Positions 1 to 8,020 of a stretch of DNA of 64,000 nt are shown one piece after another. The position numbers were made by a program, and so were the translations under genes. The stretch lies in the NCBI GenBank assembly GCA_947573135.1, contig CANPDU010000001.1:1-64000 (forward strand), read 5' to 3'. The stretch is from an uncultured Bacteroidales bacterium (GTDB lineage: Bacteria > Bacteroidota > Bacteroidia > Bacteroidales > Muribaculaceae). The notes under the pieces are model-generated. The model saw only the letters and a list, made by a program, of their open reading frames with translations. It was not told the DNA's origin and made no database searches. Position 1 is the first letter of the stretch. Each line of letters starts with the position of its first letter.

Positions 1-760
1 AGGCAGGGATATAGTTGATATAGACCGCGACATTCTGACCGCTTGGTGTCGTAACAACATTGTCAACAAGATTGATGTTGATTTGCGGAATAGCCATGTG
101 GCGAAGAAGATCAATGGCGTTTTGCGCGGCATTTTTCTGACGCTGTGAGGGCAGATAGACAGTGCGGTCGGAATATGCGGAGGCTAACTGTCCTTCAACC
201 TTGACCTGCTGCAAGGCCACGGCATCAATAGGAAGGATTATGTCTCCTACGTTGAAGTCTGTCAGATGGCGGTAAGTGGTCTTGTAGCCTACGCAGCTTA
301 ATTTTGCGATAACATTTCGGCTGTCGCAAGGAATGGTGAAGCGACCGGCATTGTCTGCCACGCCGTATGTGATGACTGTTGAGTCTTTGGAAGCAAGAAG
401 CAATATTGTAGTTCCCGGAGCAGGTTGGTATTCCTCATCGATGACCCGGCCGCGGTAGCTAAACTTGCCGTGTTGCAACGCCTCTACATAGTATCTGTCG
501 CCGGAACTGATGACCGACACCGGATTTAGCCCTATCAGCTGTCTGAGCATATCGTAAGCATCATTTGTATGTATGGTTGCCGTAACCGGATATTTGTCGA
601 GTTCGTTGTAAATGAAATTGATGTGAATGTCGGGATGCTGCCCTGCAATCTGCACGAGCGCGTCGGCGAGAGGTGTATGGTTGAAGCGGTAACTGAACTT
701 CTGCGCAAAGCCGGTAGCGGCACAAAGCATCACCGCAAAGAGAATAATAAGGCGTTTCAT
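1..760 (-). CDS. Outer membrane receptor, N-terminal part (STN, carboxypeptidase-like and start of plug)
   Basis: The reading frame runs off the window start, so only the first roughly 253 residues are visible. It opens with a signal peptide (MKRLIILFAVMLCAATGFAQ). A secretin/TonB N-terminal (STN) domain covers about residues 22-95, and a carboxypeptidase-regulatory-like beta domain with a GRVIDEEYQPAPG start covers about 98-185. The beginning of a plug-like region follows. This architecture is typical of Bacteroidetes TonB-dependent receptors that signal through FecR to an ECF sigma factor. Its ATG overlaps the stop of the FecR-like gene (ATGA), so the three genes are translationally coupled. 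The ligand cannot be inferred. Confidence 0.85.
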   Translation of the reverse strand, partial: MKRLIILFAVMLCAATGFAQKFSYRFNHTPLADALVQIAGQHPDIHINFIYNELDKYPVTATIHTNDAYDMLRQLIGLNPVSVISSGDRYYVEALQHGKFSYRGRVIDEEYQPAPGTTILLLASKDSTVITYGVADNAGRFTIPCDSRNVIAKLSCVGYKTTYRHLTDFNVGDIILPIDAVALQQVKVEGQLASAYSDRTVYLPSQRQKNAAQNAIDLLRHMAIPQININLVDNVVTTPSGQNVAVYINYIPA

Positions 761-1416
761 TTTACGGTCAATGCTTTGTCTGTTAGGGTAATGTTGATTT
801 GCTCGAAGTTGTTTAGCTGTTCTACAACCTCATTGAGTGGCAGAGACTGATCCCATTCAAAATATAGCAGTAGAGATTTGGCGGCATCTTGATTGAACTT
901 GACCGTCACGCCGTAATATCCTGCCATGTCTGCAAGGATTCTTTCAAGGTTTTCTCCTTTGAATACAATGGTTTCGGGCAGCGGAGTTGTTTCAGCCGGA
1001 ATGGTATCAGTCGGAGCGACCTTGGAATCGGCTATGGCAGTTTGTTTCTGCGGTTCGGTTTGCTCTGTCTGCGCCATTTCTTTATTGGCATTGAAATAAT
1101 GGGTCACGCCGATAGTGGCGGCCACCACAGCGAGGGTGCCGACAAGTGCGGTTACAACCGCTGCGGCGTTGCGCGATGCCATAAAAGATAGCCAACGGAG
1201 GATAACGGGTCTGCGTTTGGGCTGCTTTGCCTCAAAGCGCCGCCATTCCTCGTCGATATTTATCTCAGGGACAGGTGCGGAAATATCAGCCGTCTTTCGC
1301 AGCATTTCATAGACTTCGCGTTCATCAGGGTCTGTAAGCAACTGCTCAATTTCGGTATCGTTATAATTTTCAGGGTGCTCCAGAGCATCGAGGAGCCGGT
1401 CGATATTGTCTTTCAT
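757..1416 (-). CDS. FecR-like anti-sigma factor
   Basis: This 219-residue protein has a cytoplasmic N-terminal part, one membrane segment at about residues 88-110 (AAAVVTALVGTLAVVAATIG), and a periplasmic C-terminal domain of the DUF4974/STN type found at the end of Bacteroidetes FecR proteins. It is shorter than the usual FecR (about 320 residues) because most of the central FecR beta domain seems to be missing. By family it should hold the neighbouring ECF sigma factor inactive until the outer membrane receptor signals. Both ends overlap neighbours through ATGA. Confidence 0.8.
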   Translation of the reverse strand: MKDNIDRLLDALEHPENYNDTEIEQLLTDPDEREVYEMLRKTADISAPVPEINIDEEWRRFEAKQPKRRPVILRWLSFMASRNAAAVVTALVGTLAVVAATIGVTHYFNANKEMAQTEQTEPQKQTAIADSKVAPTDTIPAETTPLPETIVFKGENLERILADMAGYYGVTVKFNQDAAKSLLLYFEWDQSLPLNEVVEQLNNFEQINITLTDKALTVK

Positions 1417-1895
1417 TTGCGGTTGAAATTTTGACGTAAGACATCCATTGCATGACGCAAGTGCTTATAGACAGCCACCTCGCTGATACCTAATTGCCCG
1501 GCGATTTCATCGTAAGACATACGCTCGTTGAAGCGCAGCCTCACAACTTGTCTGTCCTGCATGGTCAACGATTGATCTATCAGTTCGTTCAACCGCGCCA
1601 CATCCTCCGGGTCGGGCCACTCGTCATCTTCAATTTCGTCAAGATCGAGTGCGTAGAGATTGTTGAACCGCTCACGTAGAGACAGGATGCGGAGATGCTT
1701 CATAGACGCAAAGCGTACACCGGTAAGCAGATAGGCAGGAGTGACGATTGACAGATTTTCCGACAGCACCGACTCGAAGACATCGTGCACAATGTCTCTC
1801 GCTGTATCCGCGTCATGCAGCAGGCGTATCGCCAGTGTCAGCATGGCCGTATAGTTGCTTCGGAAAAGTTTTTCTATGTCGCTCTTTGTCGTCAT
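1413..1895 (-). CDS. ECF RNA polymerase sigma factor
   Basis: About 160 residues with the two ECF domains. Region 2 carries YTAMLTLAIRLLHDADTARDIVHDVFE, given here as a span (about residues 13-40), and region 4 carries RQVVRLRFNERMSYDEIAGQLGIS with a helix-turn-helix. I chose the ATG at 1895 (MTTKSDIEKLF) because it places region 2 at the usual distance from the start; an open frame continues upstream to 1997 without sigma homology. It should direct transcription of genes controlled by the receptor/FecR pair downstream. The stop overlaps the FecR-like start. Confidence 0.85.
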   Translation of the reverse strand: MTTKSDIEKLFRSNYTAMLTLAIRLLHDADTARDIVHDVFESVLSENLSIVTPAYLLTGVRFASMKHLRILSLRERFNNLYALDLDEIEDDEWPDPEDVARLNELIDQSLTMQDRQVVRLRFNERMSYDEIAGQLGISEVAVYKHLRHAMDVLRQNFNRK

Positions 1896-2268
1896 ACACT
1901 TATTAAAACCACAACCTTCCAAAAACCTAACCCTAAAAGTAAAAAATATTTGAGAAATTTTTGAATCAGACTGTAAAGTTACTGAAATTCCTGACATTAG
2001 GGGGTATTATGCCATGTTCATTGCTTAATCATCTCATGAATGTCGAATATCTCCTGTGGGTTATATGATAAATCTCCCCCAAATTAATCAAGCTTACAAA
2101 TAAAAATCGTATCTGTTTCTAATTTGTTTCTTATAAAACCCAAAATCAAAGATATATAGTTGGGTACATGATATTTATATTACATTACTTGGATAATAGA
2201 CTAATATACCTTCATGCGAAGGTTGGCGGCTCCGATGCGGAGACTGACTGTGCAAGCACCCCTGTTAT
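1896..2268. other. Intergenic region between divergent sigma and relaxase genes
   Basis: AT-rich spacer between the minus-strand sigma factor and the plus-strand relaxase. I see no convincing coding frame. The right-hand 60 bases hold two adjacent short hairpins, listed separately as a possible oriT. No consensus TAnnTTTG promoter with a partner box was found for either gene. Confidence 0.5.
2209..2242 (+). other. Possible origin of transfer (paired hairpins upstream of relaxase)
   Basis: Two perfect short inverted repeats lie back to back: CCTTC-ATGC-GAAGG at 2209-2222 and CTCCG-ATG-CGGAG at 2230-2242. They sit just upstream of the MobV-type relaxase gene. MobV elements usually carry their nick site and inverted repeats directly upstream of the relaxase, so position and structure fit. 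No nick consensus could be confirmed by eye, so this remains a placement-based suggestion. Confidence 0.35.
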
Positions 2269-3774
2269 ATGATTAATTCCAACCAAACCATAACCAAAAG
2301 CACCAATATTTATATGTCTTCACCTAAACAGATGATGGACTTCAAGCCCATCAAATCAGTCGATGCCAATGTCAGCAATGAACATCAGCGCAACTGGAGC
2401 AATGAACTCTTCGAGCGAAAGGCCAAGAATCCCGACCACAATTACGACCGCTCCCGAACTGCCTTGAATTTTCAAGTCGGACCCGGAGGCAGGATAACCG
2501 CAGTCGACAAATCGCGGCGCATAGGCGACAAGGTCGAGGAGATAATCAAAAAACATCTCCGGCCTGGTGCCCGAGTGACCGCCATATCCAACCGTGCAGT
2601 TATGGTCGTATTCGGCGGCAATCGTGAGCGGATGCGTGAGATGGCTTTCGGTTCTCAACTGCTGAACGAATATGAGGAAACCAACGGTCATCTTGTGCGG
2701 CAACCCGAAATCGAGCGATGGGCAAAGGATGTTTACGGTTTTGTATGCCATGAATTCGGAGAGGAAAACGTAGCCTCGTTCATCGTTCATCTCGACGAGA
2801 CAGGCCCTCACGCCCACTGTGTGTTCGTGCCGTTGACCGCCGACGGACGCCTCTGCTCAAAGGAAATACTCGGAGGCAAGAACAAATTCGAAGCGAAGCA
2901 GCACATGAGAGACCTGCACACCCGGCTTGCCGAAGTGAACAGTAAATACGGTCTTGACCGTGGCGACGACATCCAGGTTACCGGCGCACGGCATCGCTCG
3001 ACCGCTGAATACAACCGCGACCTTCACCGTGAAAACGCCAAACTCGAAACTCTTATAAGCGACAAGTCCGGGCAGTTGAGCCGACTTGAAGAACAAATCA
3101 AGAAGGCTGAAACGCGCGTCAAAGGACTCTCGACCATGATTGCAAATCTTGAAAGGCAGGAAGCTGAGCTGAATGACGAGATGGCCCAGTTGGGAACTGA
3201 CATAGAGAATGGAGCCGAAGATGTTTCCGAATTGCGTCGCCGCATCGCCGAACTTGAAAACCAGCTTGAATCTACCGGGCGGAAACTTGCCGACAAGCGC
3301 GACAAGCTAAAGACCGCCGACCGGCAACTTGCCGAGCTTCAGGATGAACTTGATGCACTCAGCAAGAAACGCGATAATGCTCAAAAGAATTTCCACGAGT
3401 TCACGGAAAAGAATCAAGAGCAGGTGCGCATGAGGCTGACCGATGCCGTCTTTGCCAGAATGGTTGTCGATGTCCGTTCACTGCTGGACGCTATGCCGTC
3501 GGAACTGAAAGCCGATATTGACGGCGACTTTCTCACAGCAATAGCCGAGCAACCCAACGAGATTTTGAAGTGTGCCATGTATCTGTTCCTTGGCTATCTC
3601 GATGGCGCAACCCAGTTCGCCCAGTCATGCGGTGGCGGTGGCAGCGACTCATCGCTCCCGTGGGGCCGCAAGAACGATGAAGATGACCGCCGCTTCGCCT
3701 ACCGCTGTATGATGCAGGCTCACAAGATGTTGAAACAATCACAGCCGAAACGAAGAGTGGGCGGAAGACGTTAG
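2269..3774 (+). CDS. MobV-family relaxase (plasmid mobilization/recombination protein)
   Basis: This 501-residue protein has the MobV/Pre signature HLDETGPHAH with histidines near residues 174, 181 and 183, the metal-binding part of the relaxase active site that nicks oriT. The N-terminal half is the relaxase domain. Residues about 255-385 are a long charged coiled coil, and a conserved C-terminal block (GYLDGATQFAQSCGGGG) follows. A start at 2314 (MSSPKQMMDF) is also possible, since family homology begins just after it. No partner mobilization gene or integrase is in the window. The last 60 residues are repeated as a relic at 12.5 kb. Confidence 0.85.
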   Translation: MINSNQTITKSTNIYMSSPKQMMDFKPIKSVDANVSNEHQRNWSNELFERKAKNPDHNYDRSRTALNFQVGPGGRITAVDKSRRIGDKVEEIIKKHLRPGARVTAISNRAVMVVFGGNRERMREMAFGSQLLNEYEETNGHLVRQPEIERWAKDVYGFVCHEFGEENVASFIVHLDETGPHAHCVFVPLTADGRLCSKEILGGKNKFEAKQHMRDLHTRLAEVNSKYGLDRGDDIQVTGARHRSTAEYNRDLHRENAKLETLISDKSGQLSRLEEQIKKAETRVKGLSTMIANLERQEAELNDEMAQLGTDIENGAEDVSELRRRIAELENQLESTGRKLADKRDKLKTADRQLAELQDELDALSKKRDNAQKNFHEFTEKNQEQVRMRLTDAVFARMVVDVRSLLDAMPSELKADIDGDFLTAIAEQPNEILKCAMYLFLGYLDGATQFAQSCGGGGSDSSLPWGRKNDEDDRRFAYRCMMQAHKMLKQSQPKRRVGGRR

Positions 3775-3839
3775 ATGATACTCATGACTGTTTAAGAGCA
3801 TCTGATATTTTGAAGAGTCTTATTACAATCTCAAATTGA

Positions 3840-4334
3840 TTAGTACGGTATCATTATTTTGCCTTCTGCCGGATTTATTCTTCCTTCATACTTTGGAGTC
3901 GTTTTATTGTAATTGCCGTTAGTGTCGCCATGATAAATTTTCAAAACGAACTCATTTTGAGGTATATTTTCAATGGTAAAAGATGCGTCCACTTTGCAAC
4001 GGCAAGCGGCCTCATCGAAGGTAGAATACTCAATTATCATCAATGTCCCGGTGCTATAGATTGTCCTTACATTCACCTTCCAGAAATCGCAAGGATAATC
4101 AAGCGATATGAATCTGCATTCTGCTGTCTGACCGTCAAAAAACATCTCAAAGGAGCCCTTACGGACTTCACTACGGCTCTCGGTGTTGACGGAATCCCAG
4201 TGTGATATACAGCCAGTATTTGCGAGATTTGAAATATAAGGATTTTGAATGACTGCATCCTCCATGCTTGAGCAAGAACTCGATGCAATAGAGGTCAAGG
4301 TTATAACTATCAGCTGTATGGTGAGATGTTTCAT
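3840..4334 (-). CDS. Small cysteine-rich lipoprotein, unknown function
   Basis: A 164-residue secreted protein. The N-terminus is a lipoprotein signal with a serine-rich lipobox (ASSSC), so it is probably membrane-anchored. The mature part contains several further cysteines (GCI, ECR, PCD, CRC), which suggests disulfides, and beta-rich sequence. I do not recognise a family. Its start is one base from the stop of the CotH-like gene, so it is almost certainly the last gene of the operon that begins with the sigma/barrel fusion. It is convergent with the relaxase gene. Confidence 0.7.
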   Translation of the reverse strand: MKHLTIQLIVITLTSIASSSCSSMEDAVIQNPYISNLANTGCISHWDSVNTESRSEVRKGSFEMFFDGQTAECRFISLDYPCDFWKVNVRTIYSTGTLMIIEYSTFDEAACRCKVDASFTIENIPQNEFVLKIYHGDTNGNYNKTTPKYEGRINPAEGKIMIPY

Positions 4335-4335
4335 G

Positions 4336-5751
4336 TTACTTGATTATTACCTTTTTATGATTAATGATATAGATTCCTTGTCTCAAATTTGAAATTGCCT
4401 CCGTTTCGTTCTTAAATTTTCCTAAAAAGATGCCTTGAAGGTTATAGACCATTACAGAGGTGCCGGTTTGGTCTTCCATTGGCATTTGCACGGATGCATA
4501 TGGGCTCACAGGGAGATGATTGTCAAACCATTCGATGTTGCGGCTGAGGGCGTTTTTGATACGGTCTGCGCGGAGTTGAGCCGTCTGTGTCGGGTCTTCA
4601 TTCCATCTTGCACAATCATTAGCCCATGCACTTCCAAGCGGCAGTACAATTTCGTCGATTTGATTATATATCTCTGACAATCGAGCTGGATAAACCTCCC
4701 GCCACACTCGTTCAACAGCTTTACAGAAACTGTCGTATTGAATAATCTCGCCTATCCAGTGAGGTGTAAACCCGTAATGGACTTTCATTCGGAAGGTGTA
4801 ATCGGTTTTCTCTCGGTTGTAACAGACCAAATCCCATATCGGACCGGCCACCCATCTGGCATTGTCTGCCAAGTCCTTGTGAAGATAGAAACTACCATGA
4901 AAACCATCAGGATTATCCATGACTTCCTGTAATATGAAGAACCGTGCCATGCTTTCAACATCGATGTAATCTTCCCATGCGGTTGAAGTTTTGTCGGCCG
5001 AATAGATGGCAGCGTTGATGGATTTGAATTCATCCGTGAGCCACTGCAACTGGGCATTGGATAAATCTTCGGGCGAGTGGTACCGCAGAGTCAGATTCCA
5101 CTTGCTACATTCGGGAATAGTAATCTGATCTTCATCATGATAATTGTCAACCTCTACAAGCCAGCCCCCTTTTATCAAGTCGGGGTTTGTTTCCCTGTCC
5201 TGTTGTTCATAGATATTTACCCTGTTTTCGTCAATGCGTATGGTTTCGGTAAGAAAATACAACCCTATATAATCTCCGTTCAAAACGACTTCAACGGGTC
5301 GGAAACTCGGAGTCCATGCCATCTTCATGAGTTTACCTAACTGTAAACCAGCTACTGTATTTTCGGTTGGTTTCAGAAGTGCCCAGTGCTTGTTCTTGGG
5401 CATTCCCATCATAGCTGTTTTCTTTTCTAGTTTTATCTTATATGGCTTTTTTGCTCCTTTCCACGAAGAATGTCCGCGACCGCGAATTTGCATTGCCAGA
5501 GGTTGGGTTTTGCTTCCGAGAGCTGGAATGTCTTCCGCGCCCATGGGGTCGAGCCAATATGTAGCATTAAGATATTCAGTCTTTGACACTATCGGAGCGT
5601 GGTTCTCGGTTTCGATGTATAATGCCGGTATGGTGCCGGATATAGTTTTATCGGACGTGTTAGGGGGATTTACCGCATCTATTTCATCTGTGCATGAGAT
5701 AAGCGTCAGTGCGACAAACAGTTTGCTGATGACTTTGATGATATTCGTCAT
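4336..5751 (-). CDS. CotH-like kinase-fold lipoprotein
   Basis: 471 residues from the chosen ATG at 5751, which gives a clean lipoprotein signal (LFVALTLISC). The CotH signature is clear: RGRGHSSWKGAKKPYKIKL around residues 90-110, then PKNKHWALL, NGDYIGLYFLTE and a downstream WDLVCYN segment. CotH proteins have an atypical protein-kinase fold. Spore-coat CotH phosphorylates proteins, but the role of Bacteroidetes lipoprotein versions is unknown. The C-terminus (MVYNLQGIFLGKF to the end) resembles a type IX secretion sorting domain, so surface export is possible. A specific promoter element lies directly upstream, overlapping the previous gene's stop. Confidence 0.85.
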   Translation of the reverse strand: MTNIIKVISKLFVALTLISCTDEIDAVNPPNTSDKTISGTIPALYIETENHAPIVSKTEYLNATYWLDPMGAEDIPALGSKTQPLAMQIRGRGHSSWKGAKKPYKIKLEKKTAMMGMPKNKHWALLKPTENTVAGLQLGKLMKMAWTPSFRPVEVVLNGDYIGLYFLTETIRIDENRVNIYEQQDRETNPDLIKGGWLVEVDNYHDEDQITIPECSKWNLTLRYHSPEDLSNAQLQWLTDEFKSINAAIYSADKTSTAWEDYIDVESMARFFILQEVMDNPDGFHGSFYLHKDLADNARWVAGPIWDLVCYNREKTDYTFRMKVHYGFTPHWIGEIIQYDSFCKAVERVWREVYPARLSEIYNQIDEIVLPLGSAWANDCARWNEDPTQTAQLRADRIKNALSRNIEWFDNHLPVSPYASVQMPMEDQTGTSVMVYNLQGIFLGKFKNETEAISNLRQGIYIINHKKVIIK

Positions 5752-5789
5752 TGTTGTATTCCTTTGTTGTTTCTTTGTTGATATATTCG

Positions 5790-5845
5790 TCTTATAGATG
5801 AATCTTTCATCTAAAGACTGCATCCAACAAAATCATTTTTTTATC
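5790..5845 (-). promoter_or_regulatory. Candidate ECF promoter of the CotH gene, shared with the sigma/barrel gene
   Basis: Read on the minus strand, the element is GATAAAAAA, 15 bases, GCAGTCTTTAGATG, 7 bases, CATCTAT. The same boxes with identical spacing occur upstream of the sigma/barrel gene at 7401-7456. The A-rich box and the GTC-containing box, 15 bases apart, fit an ECF -35/-10 pair. The GATG-N7-CATC inverted repeat could be an operator or RNA stem. The GATA box overlaps the stop codon of the upstream gene. Confidence 0.6.
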
Positions 5846-7385
5846 ACCATGTGAATCTCAAACCGATAGGTATCGTGAACTCAAACGGCTTTTCTTGACG
5901 AATTGTCTTGATATCAGAGCCGGTGTTAAAATAATATCTGAACGATGGTTCAGCGTATATGCTGAATGACGGTGTGAAATGATACTGTATTCCGAGTCCA
6001 CCCTCTACCGACCATTGCAAGGGAGCATTAATATGGAGGAAATCCTTATTCGTGGTTCCTAATTTCGGAGAATATTCCAAAATTGATTGAGTGCCGTAAA
6101 CTGGAATATCCAACGCGCCGCCACCTTGACCATACAGCGAGAACCCGTTGTATGTGAATATCCGATAGTTTAGTTTTAACGGAACACTTATGTAATGTAT
6201 GCGTTGGATAGCTTCTTTATGCATCAGCTCGCTTTCCGAAAGGAAATCTGACCGCAGGAATGTGTAACGCAGGCCGGTTTCCATGCTCCAACGTGATGAA
6301 AGCGATTTATTGAGGGATAGTCCGATAACCAACGGCATATAATGACGTGTCTTCTCCGTAACGTCGATTTCTCCGGTAGGACCTTCCTCATCAGGCACAC
6401 CGGGGTTGGGAATTCTATACCGATTCAAGTCATTTTCTCCAAGCGCACCGGAATATGCCAATGACAATGACCAGTCCGGGGTTTCTATATGTTGAGCGCT
6501 TGGTAAATCTTCATGAGTAATAAGTTCTTCTCGATTAATGATATTTTGGAATATTCTTACGGTGTCGTTTGCAGTACTGTCATTTTTAACAGTCGTAATG
6601 CTATCGACCGGAATAGTTATCTCTGCTATATTTTGTTGTGTTTCAAAATGTTGTATTGTTTTATAAATCCTTTTTGACCTCGGTATAATACTGTCGGTCA
6701 TTGAATTTGTACTATTGATTGAGTCGGTAACGAACGGTGTTTCTTTTTCCGCATTATTGCTTATAACCGGTGTTGAAGGCGTTTCTTCTCTGCGATTGAT
6801 GGCCCAATGCCAGATAAGCATTATAATTCCAATAATTGAGAGAAGCCCCATCTCCATTCGATATTGCGTAATCATACGTCGCAGCATTGCTTTTGCGTGT
6901 GTAAGCTGCGAAGATGAAGAATGAGGCGCGATGCCGAGCAGAGCGGCAATTTCTTTATGCGAAAGTCCGTCAAGCACTGCAAGCCGAAAGACTTTGCCGT
7001 AGCCCTCAGGCAATTTTTCGATAATCTTATCCAATTCTTCCCAAGTCAGCTCTCCTCCTTCATCGGTAGGTTCACTGATATTACCAGCAATCGCAGCATC
7101 TGACATAGGAACGGAAATATGACTTGCCTCATCTTTCAGATATTGGAGCGATAGGTTTTTCATTATGGAAGTGAGCCATGCTTCAACCTTGTCAGCGTTT
7201 TTCAGAGAATCTATTGAAGCGAAAGCTATAAGGAAGCCGTCATGCAAAATGTCCCACACCGCATCGTGATCATGGACATAATACGCCACAATCTCATACA
7301 TGGGGGTAAGGTAAGTCTGATAAAGAATCCCGAAGGCTTCTCTATCTCCCGACTGACAGCGTTGTATGAGATGTCTTTTATCCAT
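5844..7385 (-). CDS. ECF sigma factor fused to a transmembrane segment and outer membrane beta-barrel
   Basis: 513 residues from ATG 7385; ATGs at 7400 and 7424 are alternatives. Residues about 5-80 match ECF region 2 and about 105-160 match region 4 (KLPEGYGKVFRLAVL, GLSHKEIAALLGI). One hydrophobic helix follows at about 173-190 (GLLSIIGIIMLIWHWAI). A polar, proline/threonine-rich linker spans about 190-300. The rest is an OmpA/PorT-like beta-barrel with alternating aromatic strands and a C-terminal FTW. The frame is continuous, with no stop or shift at the junctions. Dual-membrane-spanning anti-sigma factors are described in Bacteroides; here the sigma domain itself is in the chain. I infer an envelope sensor controlling itself and the CotH operon. 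Confidence 0.85.
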   Translation of the reverse strand: MDKRHLIQRCQSGDREAFGILYQTYLTPMYEIVAYYVHDHDAVWDILHDGFLIAFASIDSLKNADKVEAWLTSIMKNLSLQYLKDEASHISVPMSDAAIAGNISEPTDEGGELTWEELDKIIEKLPEGYGKVFRLAVLDGLSHKEIAALLGIAPHSSSSQLTHAKAMLRRMITQYRMEMGLLSIIGIIMLIWHWAINRREETPSTPVISNNAEKETPFVTDSINSTNSMTDSIIPRSKRIYKTIQHFETQQNIAEITIPVDSITTVKNDSTANDTVRIFQNIINREELITHEDLPSAQHIETPDWSLSLAYSGALGENDLNRYRIPNPGVPDEEGPTGEIDVTEKTRHYMPLVIGLSLNKSLSSRWSMETGLRYTFLRSDFLSESELMHKEAIQRIHYISVPLKLNYRIFTYNGFSLYGQGGGALDIPVYGTQSILEYSPKLGTTNKDFLHINAPLQWSVEGGLGIQYHFTPSFSIYAEPSFRYYFNTGSDIKTIRQEKPFEFTIPIGLRFTW

Positions 7386-7400
7386 TGATTCAAAAACCAT

Positions 7401-7456
7401 CTTAATAGATGCTCGCAACATCAAAAGACTGCATGGACTTTCAAAAATTTTTTATC
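7401..7456 (-). promoter_or_regulatory. Candidate autoregulated ECF promoter of the sigma/barrel gene
   Basis: The minus strand reads GATAAAAAA, 15 bases, GCAGTCTTTTGATG, 7 bases, CATCTAT. All four boxes and both spacings match the element at 5790-5845. The two linkers differ in sequence, so the similarity is not just a recent duplication of the whole segment. It lies immediately upstream of the likely start codon. I found no third copy by eye in the window. Confidence 0.6.
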
Positions 7457-7599
7457 CTATACATTGTATTGTCAACCTATATATACGCAAATTTAGCTAT
7501 ATTATTTGGCAATAAGAATATGTATAACCATACTCTGCAAAGAAAGACTACCTCTGCAAAATACTATGGGTAATATAACTATTCTTCTTCATTAAATCA

Positions 7600-7764
7600 A
7601 TGGAGGATTTCCTCATCTTCCTCCGAATAGGCGAAATAAGGGGTAAAATGCCATCGTATTTCATGGATTTTTACCGCAAAATACACTTGTCTATTTTAGA
7701 CAACAATCTTATAAATGCCTCATATTTAGCAATTAATTCATTCTTCAACGAGGAGGAATATTGA
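7600..7764 (+). CDS. Possible small or relic ORF ending in an acidic FNEEEY tail
   Basis: An open frame of 54 codons from ATG 7600 to TGA 7764. It contains YFMDFYRKIHLSIL and ends FFNEEEY. No family is recognised. Its last seven codons are nearly identical in DNA to two other places in the window (9066-9086 and 14869-14889) where the preceding frame is broken. It could be a small gene, the 3' remnant of a larger gene, or a recombination site that happens to be open. A hairpin follows 32 bases downstream. Confidence 0.3.
   Translation: MEDFLIFLRIGEIRGKMPSYFMDFYRKIHLSILDNNLINASYLAINSFFNEEEY
7744..7764 (+). repeat. 21-bp direct repeat, copy A (TTCAACGA-GA-GA-TATTGA type)
   Basis: First of three copies of a 21-bp sequence that reads as FNE(E/D)E(Y/H) plus stop. 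The other copies are at 9066-9086 and 14869-14889, all on the plus strand. Each is followed after 27-45 bases by a strong hairpin. Flanks are not otherwise similar. Confidence 0.6.
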
Positions 7765-7796
7765 GCAGAAATTTTAACGTAAACACATGATAATCA

Positions 7797-7830
7797 AATG
7801 GCCAAGCAAAATGTAATTTGTTTGGCCATT
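7797..7830 (+). terminator. Strong hairpin, probable terminator
   Basis: Inverted repeat with a 14-bp stem (AATGGCCAAGCAAA at 7797-7810, partner at 7817-7830, one G-U pair) and a 6-base loop. Only a modest T-rich stretch follows. It would end transcription of the small ORF at 7600 or insulate the ORF6N gene. Confidence 0.55.
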
Positions 7831-8020
7831 GGTGTTTTATAGCCCTAAATAGCGTGATTTGTTTACATATAAATCAGTCGTTGGTCAGAAATGTGGGAAT
7901 ATTGAGGAAATACAAACAAATAGACAACTGCATTCAATTTATCTGGACCATATGAGTGCTGATTGGATGTTATTTCTCATATATAAACTTATATTTCAGA
8001 AACATTAGGTAACTTTGCAT

